NCBI GenBank assembly: GCA_002501285.1 | Contig: DLSG01000025.1 | Span: 3,697 to 14,754, forward strand | Length of the DNA: 11,058 nt | Reading direction: 5' to 3' | From: Christensenella sp. UBA7868 | GTDB taxonomy: Bacteria > Bacillota > Clostridia > Christensenellales > UBA1242 | Part shown: positions 1 through 5,799 of the stretch, one piece after another | Layout: each line of letters begins with the position of its first letter | How positions within the stretch are numbered: position 1 is the stretch's first letter | Notes under the pieces: generated by a model | The model's database searches: none | What the model was told of the DNA's origin: nothing | What the model saw: the letters and a program-made list of their open reading frames with translations, nothing else | Translations under genes and position numbers: made by a program

Positions 1-245
1 GTGTTTGTTTTATTATTTATAACCGCATAATTTTCTTCTTTAAATTTTGTTACAACTATATTTTCATTTTGTATATAATCATAATCAAAGGCGTTAATAT
101 AATTTATTGTAGAGTCTAATCCAACATAGCAAGTTGTAATAAAAAATGTTGTGGCAAAAACAAACGCCAGCGATACACAAATTAAAAGCACCCAATATTT
201 TTTTGGAAGTCTTTTTCCATTTTTTTTCGTTTCGTTATTCATCAT
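1..245 (-). CDS. Membrane-anchored protein of unknown function, N-terminal part (runs off left edge)
   Basis: An open frame of 81 codons starts at the ATG at 245-243 and continues past the left edge, so the C-terminus is missing. The first 17 residues are polar and basic (MMNNETKKNGKRLPKKYW). A hydrophobic stretch at about residues 18-40 follows, and the remainder is polar and acidic. This is a signal-anchor topology: short cytoplasmic tail, one membrane segment, extracytoplasmic domain. There is a Cys at residue 39, but the context is not a convincing lipobox. I do not recognise the family, and the catalytic or binding part would lie outside the window. There is no Shine-Dalgarno sequence; a promoter ends six bases before the first ATG, which favours this ATG over the second one three bases later. 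It is divergent from the U32 gene. Confidence 0.7.
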   Translation of the reverse strand, partial: MMNNETKKNGKRLPKKYWVLLICVSLAFVFATTFFITTCYVGLDSTINYINAFDYDYIQNENIVVTKFKEENYAVINNKTN

Positions 246-251
246 AGTTAT

Positions 252-280
252 ATAATATCTTAAAACCTGTTATTTTGCAA
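252..280 (-). promoter_or_regulatory. Predicted leaderless promoter of the left-edge membrane protein
   Basis: On the minus strand, -35 TTGCAA (280-275), a 17-base spacer and -10 TATTAT (257-252) are followed by six bases and then ATG at 245. Transcription is expected at or next to the start codon, and no ribosome binding site is present. The same geometry occurs in front of three other genes in the window. Confidence 0.65.
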
Positions 281-297
281 CTAATATTTTCAATTGC

Positions 298-326
298 TTG
301 TAATTTTACTTAAATTGTGGTAATAT
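298..326 (+). promoter_or_regulatory. Predicted leaderless promoter of the U32/TrhP-like gene
   Basis: -35 TTGTAA (298-303), a 17-base spacer and -10 TAATAT (321-326) are followed by six bases (AAAAGC) and then ATG at 333. There is no Shine-Dalgarno sequence, so the mRNA probably begins at the AUG. The element lies back to back with the divergent promoter at 252-280, their -35 boxes only 17 bases apart. Confidence 0.65.
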
Positions 327-332
327 AAAAGC

Positions 333-1541
333 ATGGAAAAAATTGAATTATTAAGCCCAGCAGGGGATTATGAAAAATTAAAAACAGCATTTTATTTTGG
401 TGCTGATGCTTGTTATTTTGCGGGAAAAAAATTTGGGCTTCGTGCTTTTTCAAGCAATTTTGATAATGATGAATTAAAAGAAAGCATTGATTATGCTCAC
501 AGCCTTGGCAAAAAATGTTATATAACCTTAAACATTTTGGCTCATAACGCCGATTTTAGCGATATGGAAGATTATATTAAATATCTTGATGAAATTCACG
601 CTGATGCGGTTATTGTAAGTGATATTGGAATTATGAGTTTGATTAAAAAAGTTGCTCCAAATTTAGAAATTCATGTGTCAACACAAGCAAATATTACAAA
701 TAAATATAGCGCTATGGAATTTGTAAAATATGGGGCAAAAAGATTAGTTCTTGCAAGAGAACTTTCGATTGACGAAATTAAAGAAATTCGTGATTATATT
801 CCAAATGATATTGTTATTGAAACTTTTGTTCATGGGGCAATGTGTATATCATATTCAGGAAGATGTTTATTATCAAACTATTTAACTGGAAGAGATTCAA
901 ATCGTGGTGCTTGCGTTCAGGCGTGTAGGTGGGAATATTGTATTCGTGAAAAAAATCGTCAAGACGAACTTGAAATTCAAGAAGATAATAGGGGAACATA
1001 TATTTTAAATTCAAAAGACTTATGCATGATTGAATATATAAAACAACTTTATGATGCAGGCGTAAGAAGTTTTAAAATTGAAGGAAGAATGAAAAGTCCT
1101 TATTATGTAGCAACAACAACAAACGCTTATAGAAGAGCGATAGACGATTTTTATCAAAACAAACCTTTTAACACTATTTTAAAAGACGAACTAGAAAAAA
1201 CTAGCCACAGAAAATACACAACAGGTTTTTATTTTGGGAGTGACGATAAAGAATGTTTAGAAAGTTCTAACCCTGTGCAAAGTTATGAGTTTATGGCAAA
1301 AGTAAAGGAAGAAACTAAAAATGGCTATTCATTAATTGAGCAAAGAAACAGATTTAAAGTTGGTGATGAACTTGAAGTTTTAAGCCCTGATGAAAATTTT
1401 AATAAGAAAGTTTTAGTGACCGAACTTTTAAACACAGAAGGTGCTGTTGTTACAGACGCTTATAGAGTTCAACAACCATTATATTTAAAAACCGATTTAG
1501 ATTTAAAACCAAATGACATTTTAAGAAAAAAAATTGACTAA
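333..1541 (+). CDS. Peptidase U32 family protein, probable tRNA uridine-hydroxylation protein (TrhP/YrrO-like)
   Basis: This 402-residue protein has the U32 signature ETFVHGAMCISYSGRCLLS at residues 163-181, followed by RGACVQACRW at 192-200. Despite the name, characterised members (TrhP/YegQ, RlhA, UbiU/UbiV) are not ordinary proteases. They act in oxygen-independent hydroxylation of RNA or of ubiquinone precursors, usually with an Fe-S cluster. Candidate cluster ligands here are Cys171, Cys178, Cys194 or Cys198, and Cys231, in spacing like that of UbiU. The N-terminal LLSPAGDYEKLKTAFYFGAD opening is typical of the TIM-barrel-like domain. Length and form best fit the TrhP/YrrO branch, which makes 5-hydroxyuridine at the tRNA wobble position using prephenate; that assignment is inference. 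The gene appears leaderless. The next gene's ribosome binding site abuts its stop codon, so the two probably form an operon. Confidence 0.88.
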   Translation: MEKIELLSPAGDYEKLKTAFYFGADACYFAGKKFGLRAFSSNFDNDELKESIDYAHSLGKKCYITLNILAHNADFSDMEDYIKYLDEIHADAVIVSDIGIMSLIKKVAPNLEIHVSTQANITNKYSAMEFVKYGAKRLVLARELSIDEIKEIRDYIPNDIVIETFVHGAMCISYSGRCLLSNYLTGRDSNRGACVQACRWEYCIREKNRQDELEIQEDNRGTYILNSKDLCMIEYIKQLYDAGVRSFKIEGRMKSPYYVATTTNAYRRAIDDFYQNKPFNTILKDELEKTSHRKYTTGFYFGSDDKECLESSNPVQSYEFMAKVKEETKNGYSLIEQRNRFKVGDELEVLSPDENFNKKVLVTELLNTEGAVVTDAYRVQQPLYLKTDLDLKPNDILRKKID

Positions 1542-1554
1542 AAGGAGTAAATAT

Positions 1555-2025
1555 ATGACATATAATCAGTTAATAAATCAAGAATTGATAGATTTTCTTA
1601 CAGCAACAAAAAAAAGTTTTATTAATGTTATGAACAATAGTAGGAAAAAATTCCTGGGATACTTCAATTGGGCTTGTGATGAAATATTTGATGTTAATAA
1701 AGTTCCTCCAAAAAAAGTTCCAGTAAGAGAATGTTTTTATAATCTCGAGCATAAAGCAGATTTGTATATAATTGATTATGACGATTCGTTTGTAAACAGG
1801 GAAAACGATTCATATTGTTTGTGTGTTACTTTTGATGGTGATAAATTTAGATTATTTACACATGACAAAGGCATAAAAAATGGGAAAGAATGCGTTTATT
1901 TTACAGAAAAATTTCTTCATGGCGAAACTAAAATAATTAGTGAAGTGAGAATGAAAAATTGTAATCTACTAATATTAAATGCAGAGCAAATGGTTGATAA
2001 TGGAAATTTGAATATAAAATATTAA
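1555..2025 (+). CDS. Uncharacterised 156-residue cytosolic protein, co-transcribed with the U32 gene
   Basis: I do not recognise this protein. The start is taken at ATG 1555 because AAAGGAG (1541-1547) lies seven bases upstream. An in-frame ATG at 1534 would sit inside the preceding gene and has no such site. The product is 156 residues with no signal peptide or membrane segment. It has an N-terminal helical-looking part (about 1-45) and then an alternating strand-like part rich in Asp, Tyr and Phe (about 65-150), including DLYIIDYDDSF and LCVTFDGDKFRLFTHDKG. The first base of the ribosome binding site is the last base of the U32 stop codon, so translation may be coupled. A terminator follows at 2089-2123. 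A link to RNA modification is suggested only by the neighbour. Confidence 0.75.
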   Translation: MTYNQLINQELIDFLTATKKSFINVMNNSRKKFLGYFNWACDEIFDVNKVPPKKVPVRECFYNLEHKADLYIIDYDDSFVNRENDSYCLCVTFDGDKFRLFTHDKGIKNGKECVYFTEKFLHGETKIISEVRMKNCNLLILNAEQMVDNGNLNIKY

Positions 2026-2088
2026 AATTTTTTTTAAATTTAAAATTGTTAATTTTAGAAATGGTTAAATAATAATTTAAAAGAAAAT

Positions 2089-2123
2089 AAAAAAGAGAGC
2101 AATATTTAAAAGTTCTCTTTTTT
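2089..2123. terminator. Bidirectional intrinsic terminator between convergent genes
   Basis: Arms AAAAGAGAGC (2091-2100) and GTTCTCTTTT (2112-2121) pair over 10 bp, with one G-T pair and an 11-base loop. A-T pairs extend the stem to 2089/2123. T-rich tracts follow on both strands, so it can end the U32 operon on the plus strand and the XRE gene on the minus strand. Confidence 0.7.
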
Positions 2124-2179
2124 GTTTTGGTTTATTTTAAATAGTTAGTTGCAATTTTATTTTATTTATAATTATATTC

Positions 2180-2785
2180 TTATTTTTGCTTATTTTTTTT
2201 CTTAATTATATAATATAAAATTACCCACATTATAATTAACACTTGCATAGGAATACAAATAAAATAAAGCAAATAAGATTTTGGACTTGGAATCATTAGG
2301 TCTAGGGTAAGTGCTAGCGACCAAGATAAAACGGTTGTAAAAATTCCAACATAAAAGTAAGGCCACCACATTCTTGAAAAAACAATAAGCACAATGCTGG
2401 TTACAGGAATGGCCGTAATAAATGAAAGCCAAGCACCATTTATTTTAAGCCAACTTAACGCAACAAACACGAATGTTGCAACAAGCCAAACAAGACCACA
2501 AGATAAAAGTGTTATTAAAATATGCTTTTTCTGTTTAGACTTTGTAAAATCGACCTTAACATTTTTAGAATTTTCATTTTCAACAAAAAAGTCATCAACT
2601 TTAATGTTATAAAGGTCGGCAAGTTGTTTTAAAACAAAACAGTCTGGAACTCCAAGGCCACGCTCCCATTTAGAAATAGATTTGTCCGAATAATTTATTT
2701 TTTGAGCAAGTTCAAGTTGTGATAGTTTTGCTTTTGTTCTGTATATAATTAAATTTTTTGCAATTGTTTCTTTCATATTATCCAT
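2180..2785 (-). CDS. XRE-family DNA-binding regulator with four predicted membrane segments
   Basis: This 201-residue protein has an N-terminal XRE/HTH_3 domain (about residues 5-61). It includes SQLELAQKINYSDKSISKWERG, in which SQ..LA, the S.S recognition helix and the W-E-R-G turn are typical. A short Lys-rich linker (about 70-86) leads to four hydrophobic stretches at roughly 88-112, 118-140, 143-165 and 171-195. The protein ends in a basic tail (KKKNKQK). It is probably a membrane-tethered repressor; the signal is unknown. The frame opens six codons earlier, but I place the start at 2785 because a promoter with TTGCAA, a 17-base spacer and TATTAT ends six bases before this ATG. The upstream ATGs overlap or precede that -10. 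It diverges from the degV-family gene, which it might control; that is inference. Confidence 0.85.
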   Translation of the reverse strand: MDNMKETIAKNLIIYRTKAKLSQLELAQKINYSDKSISKWERGLGVPDCFVLKQLADLYNIKVDDFFVENENSKNVKVDFTKSKQKKHILITLLSCGLVWLVATFVFVALSWLKINGAWLSFITAIPVTSIVLIVFSRMWWPYFYVGIFTTVLSWSLALTLDLMIPSPKSYLLYFICIPMQVLIIMWVILYYIIKKKNKQK

Positions 2786-2791
2786 GACACC

Positions 2792-2820
2792 ATAATACAT
2801 CATTATTTAATATTTTGCAA
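2792..2820 (-). promoter_or_regulatory. Predicted leaderless promoter of the membrane XRE regulator
   Basis: On the minus strand, -35 TTGCAA (2820-2815), a 17-base spacer and -10 TATTAT (2797-2792) are followed by GGTGTC and ATG at 2785. No ribosome binding site is present. The match to the other leaderless promoters here sets the start of the gene. Confidence 0.65.
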
Positions 2821-2847
2821 CCAATTTTAAGTATTAATTTTAAGATT

Positions 2848-2876
2848 TAGACAAAATTTTCATAAAAAAATATTAA
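2848..2876 (+). promoter_or_regulatory. Candidate promoter of the degV-family gene
   Basis: -35 TAGACA (2848-2853), a 17-base spacer and -10 TATTAA (2871-2876) give a plausible housekeeping promoter. The -10 matches TATAAT at only four of six positions. Transcription would start near 2883, leaving a leader of about 120 bases before ATG 3002. Confidence 0.4.
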
Positions 2877-2894
2877 CTCTACTGTGGGTAGAGT
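2876..2894. promoter_or_regulatory. Perfect dyad ACTCTAC-N5-GTAGAGT, likely operator
   Basis: Seven-base arms (2876-2882 and 2888-2894) surround TGTGG, directly after the predicted -10 of the degV-family gene and over the expected transcription start. That is a classic repressor position. A further CTCTA at 2906-2910 repeats the left half-site. If transcription starts further upstream, the same arms could instead form competing RNA hairpins. The binding protein is unknown. Confidence 0.5.
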
Positions 2895-3001
2895 GCTAAA
2901 AATTGCTCTATTTTATAAAAATAATGTGTAGATTTGAAAACAATCAAAGTAGATTGTCAAAAATAAAATTAATGCATAAAATAAAAGCGAAAGGAGAAAT
3001 T

Positions 3002-3862
3002 ATGCGAGATTTTATTTTAAGTGTTGAGGCGGTTTGTAATATTGATGAGCAAACTATAAAAGATAATGATATTAAAGTAGCCCCAATGAAATTTATGGTT
3101 AATGATGTTGAGTTTTCAAGTAGTGATAAAGATTTTAATGTTGAAAAAATATGTAATTTTATGAAAGAAGGGGCGACAACAAAAACTACACAAATTAATC
3201 AGTTTGAAGCAAAAGAGTATTTAGAAAATTTGTTGGAAAGCGGAAAAGATGTGTTACATTTAAGTTTTTCAAGTACACAAAGTGGAACTTATTCAAATTT
3301 TTTTAATGCCGCAAAAGAACTTAATGAAACACATCAAAACAAAGTTATTGTTATTGATACTTATTGTCAGGCTGGTGGTATTGGAATTTTACTTAAATGG
3401 CTAATTGAAAAAATTGAAAAAGACAATTTGAATATTGACGAAAGTGCAAAATTTGTTGAAGAAAACAAATTAAAAGTTTGTCATTATTTCACCGTTGACA
3501 ATTTAAAATATCTTGTTAAAGGTGGAAGGCTTTCAAAAGCGGGGGCTTTTATTGGTTCGCTTTTACAAATTAAACCTGTTTGTAATTTAACAAAAGAAGG
3601 TGCGATGGTCCCTTTTAAAAAAGTAATTGGTCGAAAAAAATCGGTGTTAGAACTTTATGAGTGTTTCAAACAAAAGTTTAATAATGAATGTAAAGATGTT
3701 ATTATTGCCGAAGCAGCGTGCATAGATGACGCCAAATTTTTAGGAAATTTAATTAAAACTCATTATGATGTTAATGTAATTATTGTGCCTTTAACACTTG
3801 TTGTTGCGTCACACAGTGGGCCAGGGACTTTAAGTTTATATTTTACAGCAGATGAAAGATAG
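3002..3862 (+). CDS. DegV/FakB-family fatty-acid-binding protein
   Basis: This 286-residue protein belongs to the DegV family. FakB members bind a fatty acid and present it to the kinase FakA, giving acyl-phosphate for phospholipid synthesis. Visible family features are the TTKTTQINQ loop (59-67), LSFSSTQSGTYSN (87-99), the FTVDNLKYLVKGGRLSK block (163-179), KPV (191-193), GRKKS (210-214) and HSGPG (271-275). Thr62/63, Ser90/91 and His271 lie where FakB contacts the fatty-acid carboxylate. The N-terminal TDST motif usual in DegV proteins is absent; the opening reads MRDFILSVEAVCN. The start at 3002 is set by AAAGGAG (2990-2996). The open frame continues upstream to 2903, but that extension has no ribosome binding site and no family counterpart. 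No fakA is in the window. A dyad near the promoter suggests repression. Confidence 0.88.
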   Translation: MRDFILSVEAVCNIDEQTIKDNDIKVAPMKFMVNDVEFSSSDKDFNVEKICNFMKEGATTKTTQINQFEAKEYLENLLESGKDVLHLSFSSTQSGTYSNFFNAAKELNETHQNKVIVIDTYCQAGGIGILLKWLIEKIEKDNLNIDESAKFVEENKLKVCHYFTVDNLKYLVKGGRLSKAGAFIGSLLQIKPVCNLTKEGAMVPFKKVIGRKKSVLELYECFKQKFNNECKDVIIAEAACIDDAKFLGNLIKTHYDVNVIIVPLTLVVASHSGPGTLSLYFTADER

Positions 3863-4010
3863 GGTTTGCTTAAAAAGAGATTAAAGTTTGGTCAATAAGA
3901 TTGAAATGCTTGATAAATAAATGTAAAAAATTTAATAAAATTAAAAATAGAAAAAGTTATTAAAGAAATTAAAATATAAGGAAAGTTGTTAAAAGAAAAT
4001 AAATATATAA

Positions 4011-4051
4011 AAGAATGTTATAGTTAAAATTTAATTAAACATTCTTTTTTT
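4011..4051 (+). terminator. Intrinsic terminator upstream of sigG
   Basis: Arms AAGAATGTT (4011-4019) and AACATTCTT (4038-4046) form a perfect 9-bp stem with an 18-base loop. The right arm runs straight into T residues up to 4051. It ends transcription from the degV-family gene about 150 bases after its stop codon and insulates sigG. Confidence 0.7.
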
Positions 4052-4220
4052 GATAAAATTGTAGTTAGTATTAAATTAGTTTTTTGTTGAAAAATTTATA
4101 AAAAATATTTCAAATATAAATTTAAAATTATAAAAGATATGTAAAAAATTGTATTAAAATGTTGTTTTATTTTTTTATAAATATGAACATATTTTAAATT
4201 GTAAATATTTTTAAATTTTT

Positions 4221-4250
4221 GAATAATAAATTTTGCTAGGGGAAATATAA
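4221..4250 (+). promoter_or_regulatory. Candidate forespore (sigma-F/sigma-G type) promoter of sigG
   Basis: GAATA (4221-4225) resembles the sigma-F/sigma-G -35 element. About 13-15 bases later comes GGGGAAATATAA (4239-4250), close to the G-rich sigma-F/sigma-G -10 with one mismatch in any register. Transcription would start near 4257, about 19 bases before the ATG, leaving room for the GGAGG site. Forespore control of sigG by SigF and SigG is known in Bacillus. Confidence 0.5.
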
Positions 4251-4277
4251 GTTTATTCTTTTTTGGAGGACTTATAT
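4245..4277 (+). promoter_or_regulatory. Inverted repeat spanning the sigG ribosome binding site and start codon
   Basis: ATATAAGT (4245-4252) and ACTTATAT (4270-4277) are perfect 8-base arms around a 17-base loop that ends in GGAGG (4265-4269). In a transcript begun upstream, the stem would bury the first two bases of the AUG. A transcript from the forespore promoter, starting near 4257, would lack the left arm and stay open. Confidence 0.5.
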
Positions 4278-5046
4278 GGCAAACAAAGTAGAAATTTGTG
4301 GGGTAAACACCGCAACGCTTCCAAAACTAAAAAACAGTGAAATGGAAGAACTGATGAAAAAAATAAAACTTGGAGATAACGAGGCTAGGGAACTTTTTAT
4401 TTCGGCAAATTTAAGATTAGTTTTATCTGTTGTTCATAGGTTTAGTTATAAAAATGAAAATCCTGATGACCTTTTTCAAGTTGGGACGGTTGGTCTTATT
4501 AAAGCAATAAATAATTTTGACACAACATTAAATGTAAGATTTTCAACTTATGCTGTGCCTATGATTATTGGCGAGATTAGAAGATTTTTGCGAGATAATA
4601 ATAGTGTTAGAGTTTCAAGAAGTATAAGAGATACTGCTTATCAAATTATGCTTACAAGAGAAAAACTTACAAAACAAAACAGGATAGAGCCAAGTTTGGA
4701 AGAAATTTCAAAAGATTTGGGACTTAAAGTTAAAGAAGTTGCGTTTGCACTAGATTCTATCTCCGAACCTGTAAGTTTGTTCGAGCCTGTTTATAACGAT
4801 GGAAATGATACTGTAAGAGTTATGGATCAAATTGGAGATAGTAAAAATAACCAAGACGAATGGGTTGAAAATTTGGCACTAAAAGACGCTTTAAAAAAAC
4901 TTGGAAAACGCGAAAAACAAATTTTGCTTTTAAGATATTATCTTGGAAAAACTCAAATGGAAGTTAGTGAAGAAGTTGGAATTAGTCAAGCACAGGTTTC
5001 TAGGCTTGAAAAGAACGCTATTGATTCTATGCGAAAGAATATATAA
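4276..5046 (+). CDS. sigG: RNA polymerase sporulation sigma factor SigG (late forespore)
   Basis: At 256 residues, this is very close to the usual length of about 257-260. The N-terminal block NKVEICGVNTATLPKLKN (3-20) is a SigG hallmark. Region 2 spans about 36-107, with DDLFQVGTVGLIKAI and the nearly invariant RFSTYAVPMIIGEIRRFLRD. Region 3 spans about 110-190, including VRVSRSIRD and EPVSLFEPVYNDG. Region 4 spans about 200-254, with the -35-binding helix-turn-helix KTQMEVSEEVGISQAQVSRLEK. SigG directs late forespore genes after engulfment. GGAGG (4265-4269) six bases upstream fixes the start. The gene has its own terminator and is not next to spoIIGA-sigE, the common arrangement elsewhere. 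By eye alignment, the residue matching Bacillus SigG Asn45, linked to anti-sigma Gin binding, is Ser43 here. Confidence 0.95.
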   Translation: MANKVEICGVNTATLPKLKNSEMEELMKKIKLGDNEARELFISANLRLVLSVVHRFSYKNENPDDLFQVGTVGLIKAINNFDTTLNVRFSTYAVPMIIGEIRRFLRDNNSVRVSRSIRDTAYQIMLTREKLTKQNRIEPSLEEISKDLGLKVKEVAFALDSISEPVSLFEPVYNDGNDTVRVMDQIGDSKNNQDEWVENLALKDALKKLGKREKQILLLRYYLGKTQMEVSEEVGISQAQVSRLEKNAIDSMRKNI

Positions 5047-5069
5047 AAAAGGCTTTGATGCCTTTTTTT
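5045..5069 (+). terminator. Intrinsic terminator of sigG
   Basis: AAAAAAGGC (5045-5053) and GCCTTTTTT (5060-5068) pair over 9 bp around the 6-base loop TTTGAT, ending in a run of seven T. The left arm begins inside the sigG stop codon. Confidence 0.85.
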
Positions 5070-5233
5070 AATTTGAAAAATATCAAATTGATATTTGTGT
5101 TTAAACAATATTTAAAAAAACAAAAAGGAAATTAATAAATGCGAATTTAATTTTATAAAATTATTTAATTAAAAATTTAGCTTAAAATTTAAAATGAAAT
5201 TAATTATAAATTTTTATCTCAAAAATTTAAAAA

Positions 5234-5268
5234 TAAAAAAATAACTAATATTAGTTTTAGTTATTTTT
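5234..5268 (-). terminator. Intrinsic terminator overlapping the stop codon of the zinc-ribbon membrane gene
   Basis: AAAAATAACTAA (5237-5248) and TTAGTTATTTTT (5257-5268) form a perfect 12-bp stem with an 8-base loop. Read on the minus strand, the stem includes the TAA stop of the gene ending at 5257 and is followed by T residues. The stem is almost all A-T. Confidence 0.6.
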
Positions 5269-5775
5269 ATTTTTTATTGCTCCGCAATTAGGGCATTTTT
5301 CGCCGTCAAATTTTAAACCGCAATAACTACATACATTCAATAATTCACTTTTTGCAATAATATCTTTGTCCGAAATAATTACAGCATGATTATCACGAAA
5401 TTTAATTTTAAAATTTTTTAGGTTTCTAAAAATTTCTACTTCATCAAAAGTGTAAATCTCATTTGTTTTAATTTCAACAATTTCGTTAATTTCGTTTTTA
5501 AATTGAAAAATAATTTTATACATTGGTTCATCATTAATTTTTCCATAGCCGATAGAAGTTATAAATGTACCAACTCCGTCTTTTCCGCTTTTTGAAAGAT
5601 TTTTGTCTTTAAACATTTTAATCATATTGATTATTCCGAAAATAAAGGCTGTAAAGCCGATTATAACAAAAAGCAATAAAAACCAATTTTTTGTTGTAAT
5701 TAAAATAACAAGAGGTATGCCACCAAAGAGAATACCCCAAATCATAAGAAAAATAAAATTATAATTCTTTTTCAT
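5257..5775 (-). CDS. Two-pass membrane protein with C-terminal zinc ribbon, function unknown
   Basis: This 172-residue protein has two hydrophobic segments, about residues 8-27 and 31-53, separated by TTKNW. A soluble domain of about 85 residues follows, with a strand-rich look (MYKIIFQFKNEINEIVEIKT). A C-terminal zinc ribbon has two Cys pairs, CSYCG and CPNCG. I do not recognise a named family. Small membrane proteins with a rubredoxin-like zinc ribbon are common in Clostridia but mostly uncharacterised. An AAAAGG ribosome binding site lies about six bases before the ATG. The gene starts 24 bases after the stop of the phosphodiesterase gene on the same strand, so they are probably co-transcribed. 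A terminator overlaps its stop codon. Confidence 0.8.
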   Translation of the reverse strand: MKKNYNFIFLMIWGILFGGIPLVILITTKNWFLLLFVIIGFTAFIFGIINMIKMFKDKNLSKSGKDGVGTFITSIGYGKINDEPMYKIIFQFKNEINEIVEIKTNEIYTFDEVEIFRNLKNFKIKFRDNHAVIISDKDIIAKSELLNVCSYCGLKFDGEKCPNCGAIKNKNN

Positions 5776-5799
5776 AATAAACCTTTTAAAGCGTAATTT

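Larger units (their letters stand above)
3863..4275. other. Intergenic region between the degV-family gene and sigG
   Basis: This is 413 very AT-rich bases with no credible gene on either strand. It holds a terminator (4011-4051), a 16-base palindrome (4179-4194: arms AAATATG and CATATTT around AA), a forespore-type promoter (4221-4250) and the sigG ribosome binding site. Nothing recognisable lies between 3863 and 4010. Confidence 0.6.

Noticed and set aside
814..1014. Minus-strand open frame inside the U32 gene
   Set aside because: It is a shadow of a conserved coding region, with no ribosome binding site, promoter or recognisable domain.
1534..1554. Seven-residue N-terminal extension of the 156-residue protein
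   Set aside because: It would start inside the U32 gene, while AAAGGAG at 1541-1547 is placed correctly for ATG 1555.
2394..2612. Plus-strand open frame opposite the XRE membrane regulator
   Set aside because: It is antisense to a clear gene, and its composition is explained by the complement of the membrane segments.
2903..3001. N-terminal extension of the degV-family protein
   Set aside because: AAAGGAG directly before ATG 3002 and the family N-terminus both support the later start. The extension has no ribosome binding site.
5070..5256. Possible small RNA or gene between sigG and the convergent operon
   Set aside because: Only homopolymer-like A/T sequence and the two terminators are visible. 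No open frame with a ribosome binding site was found.
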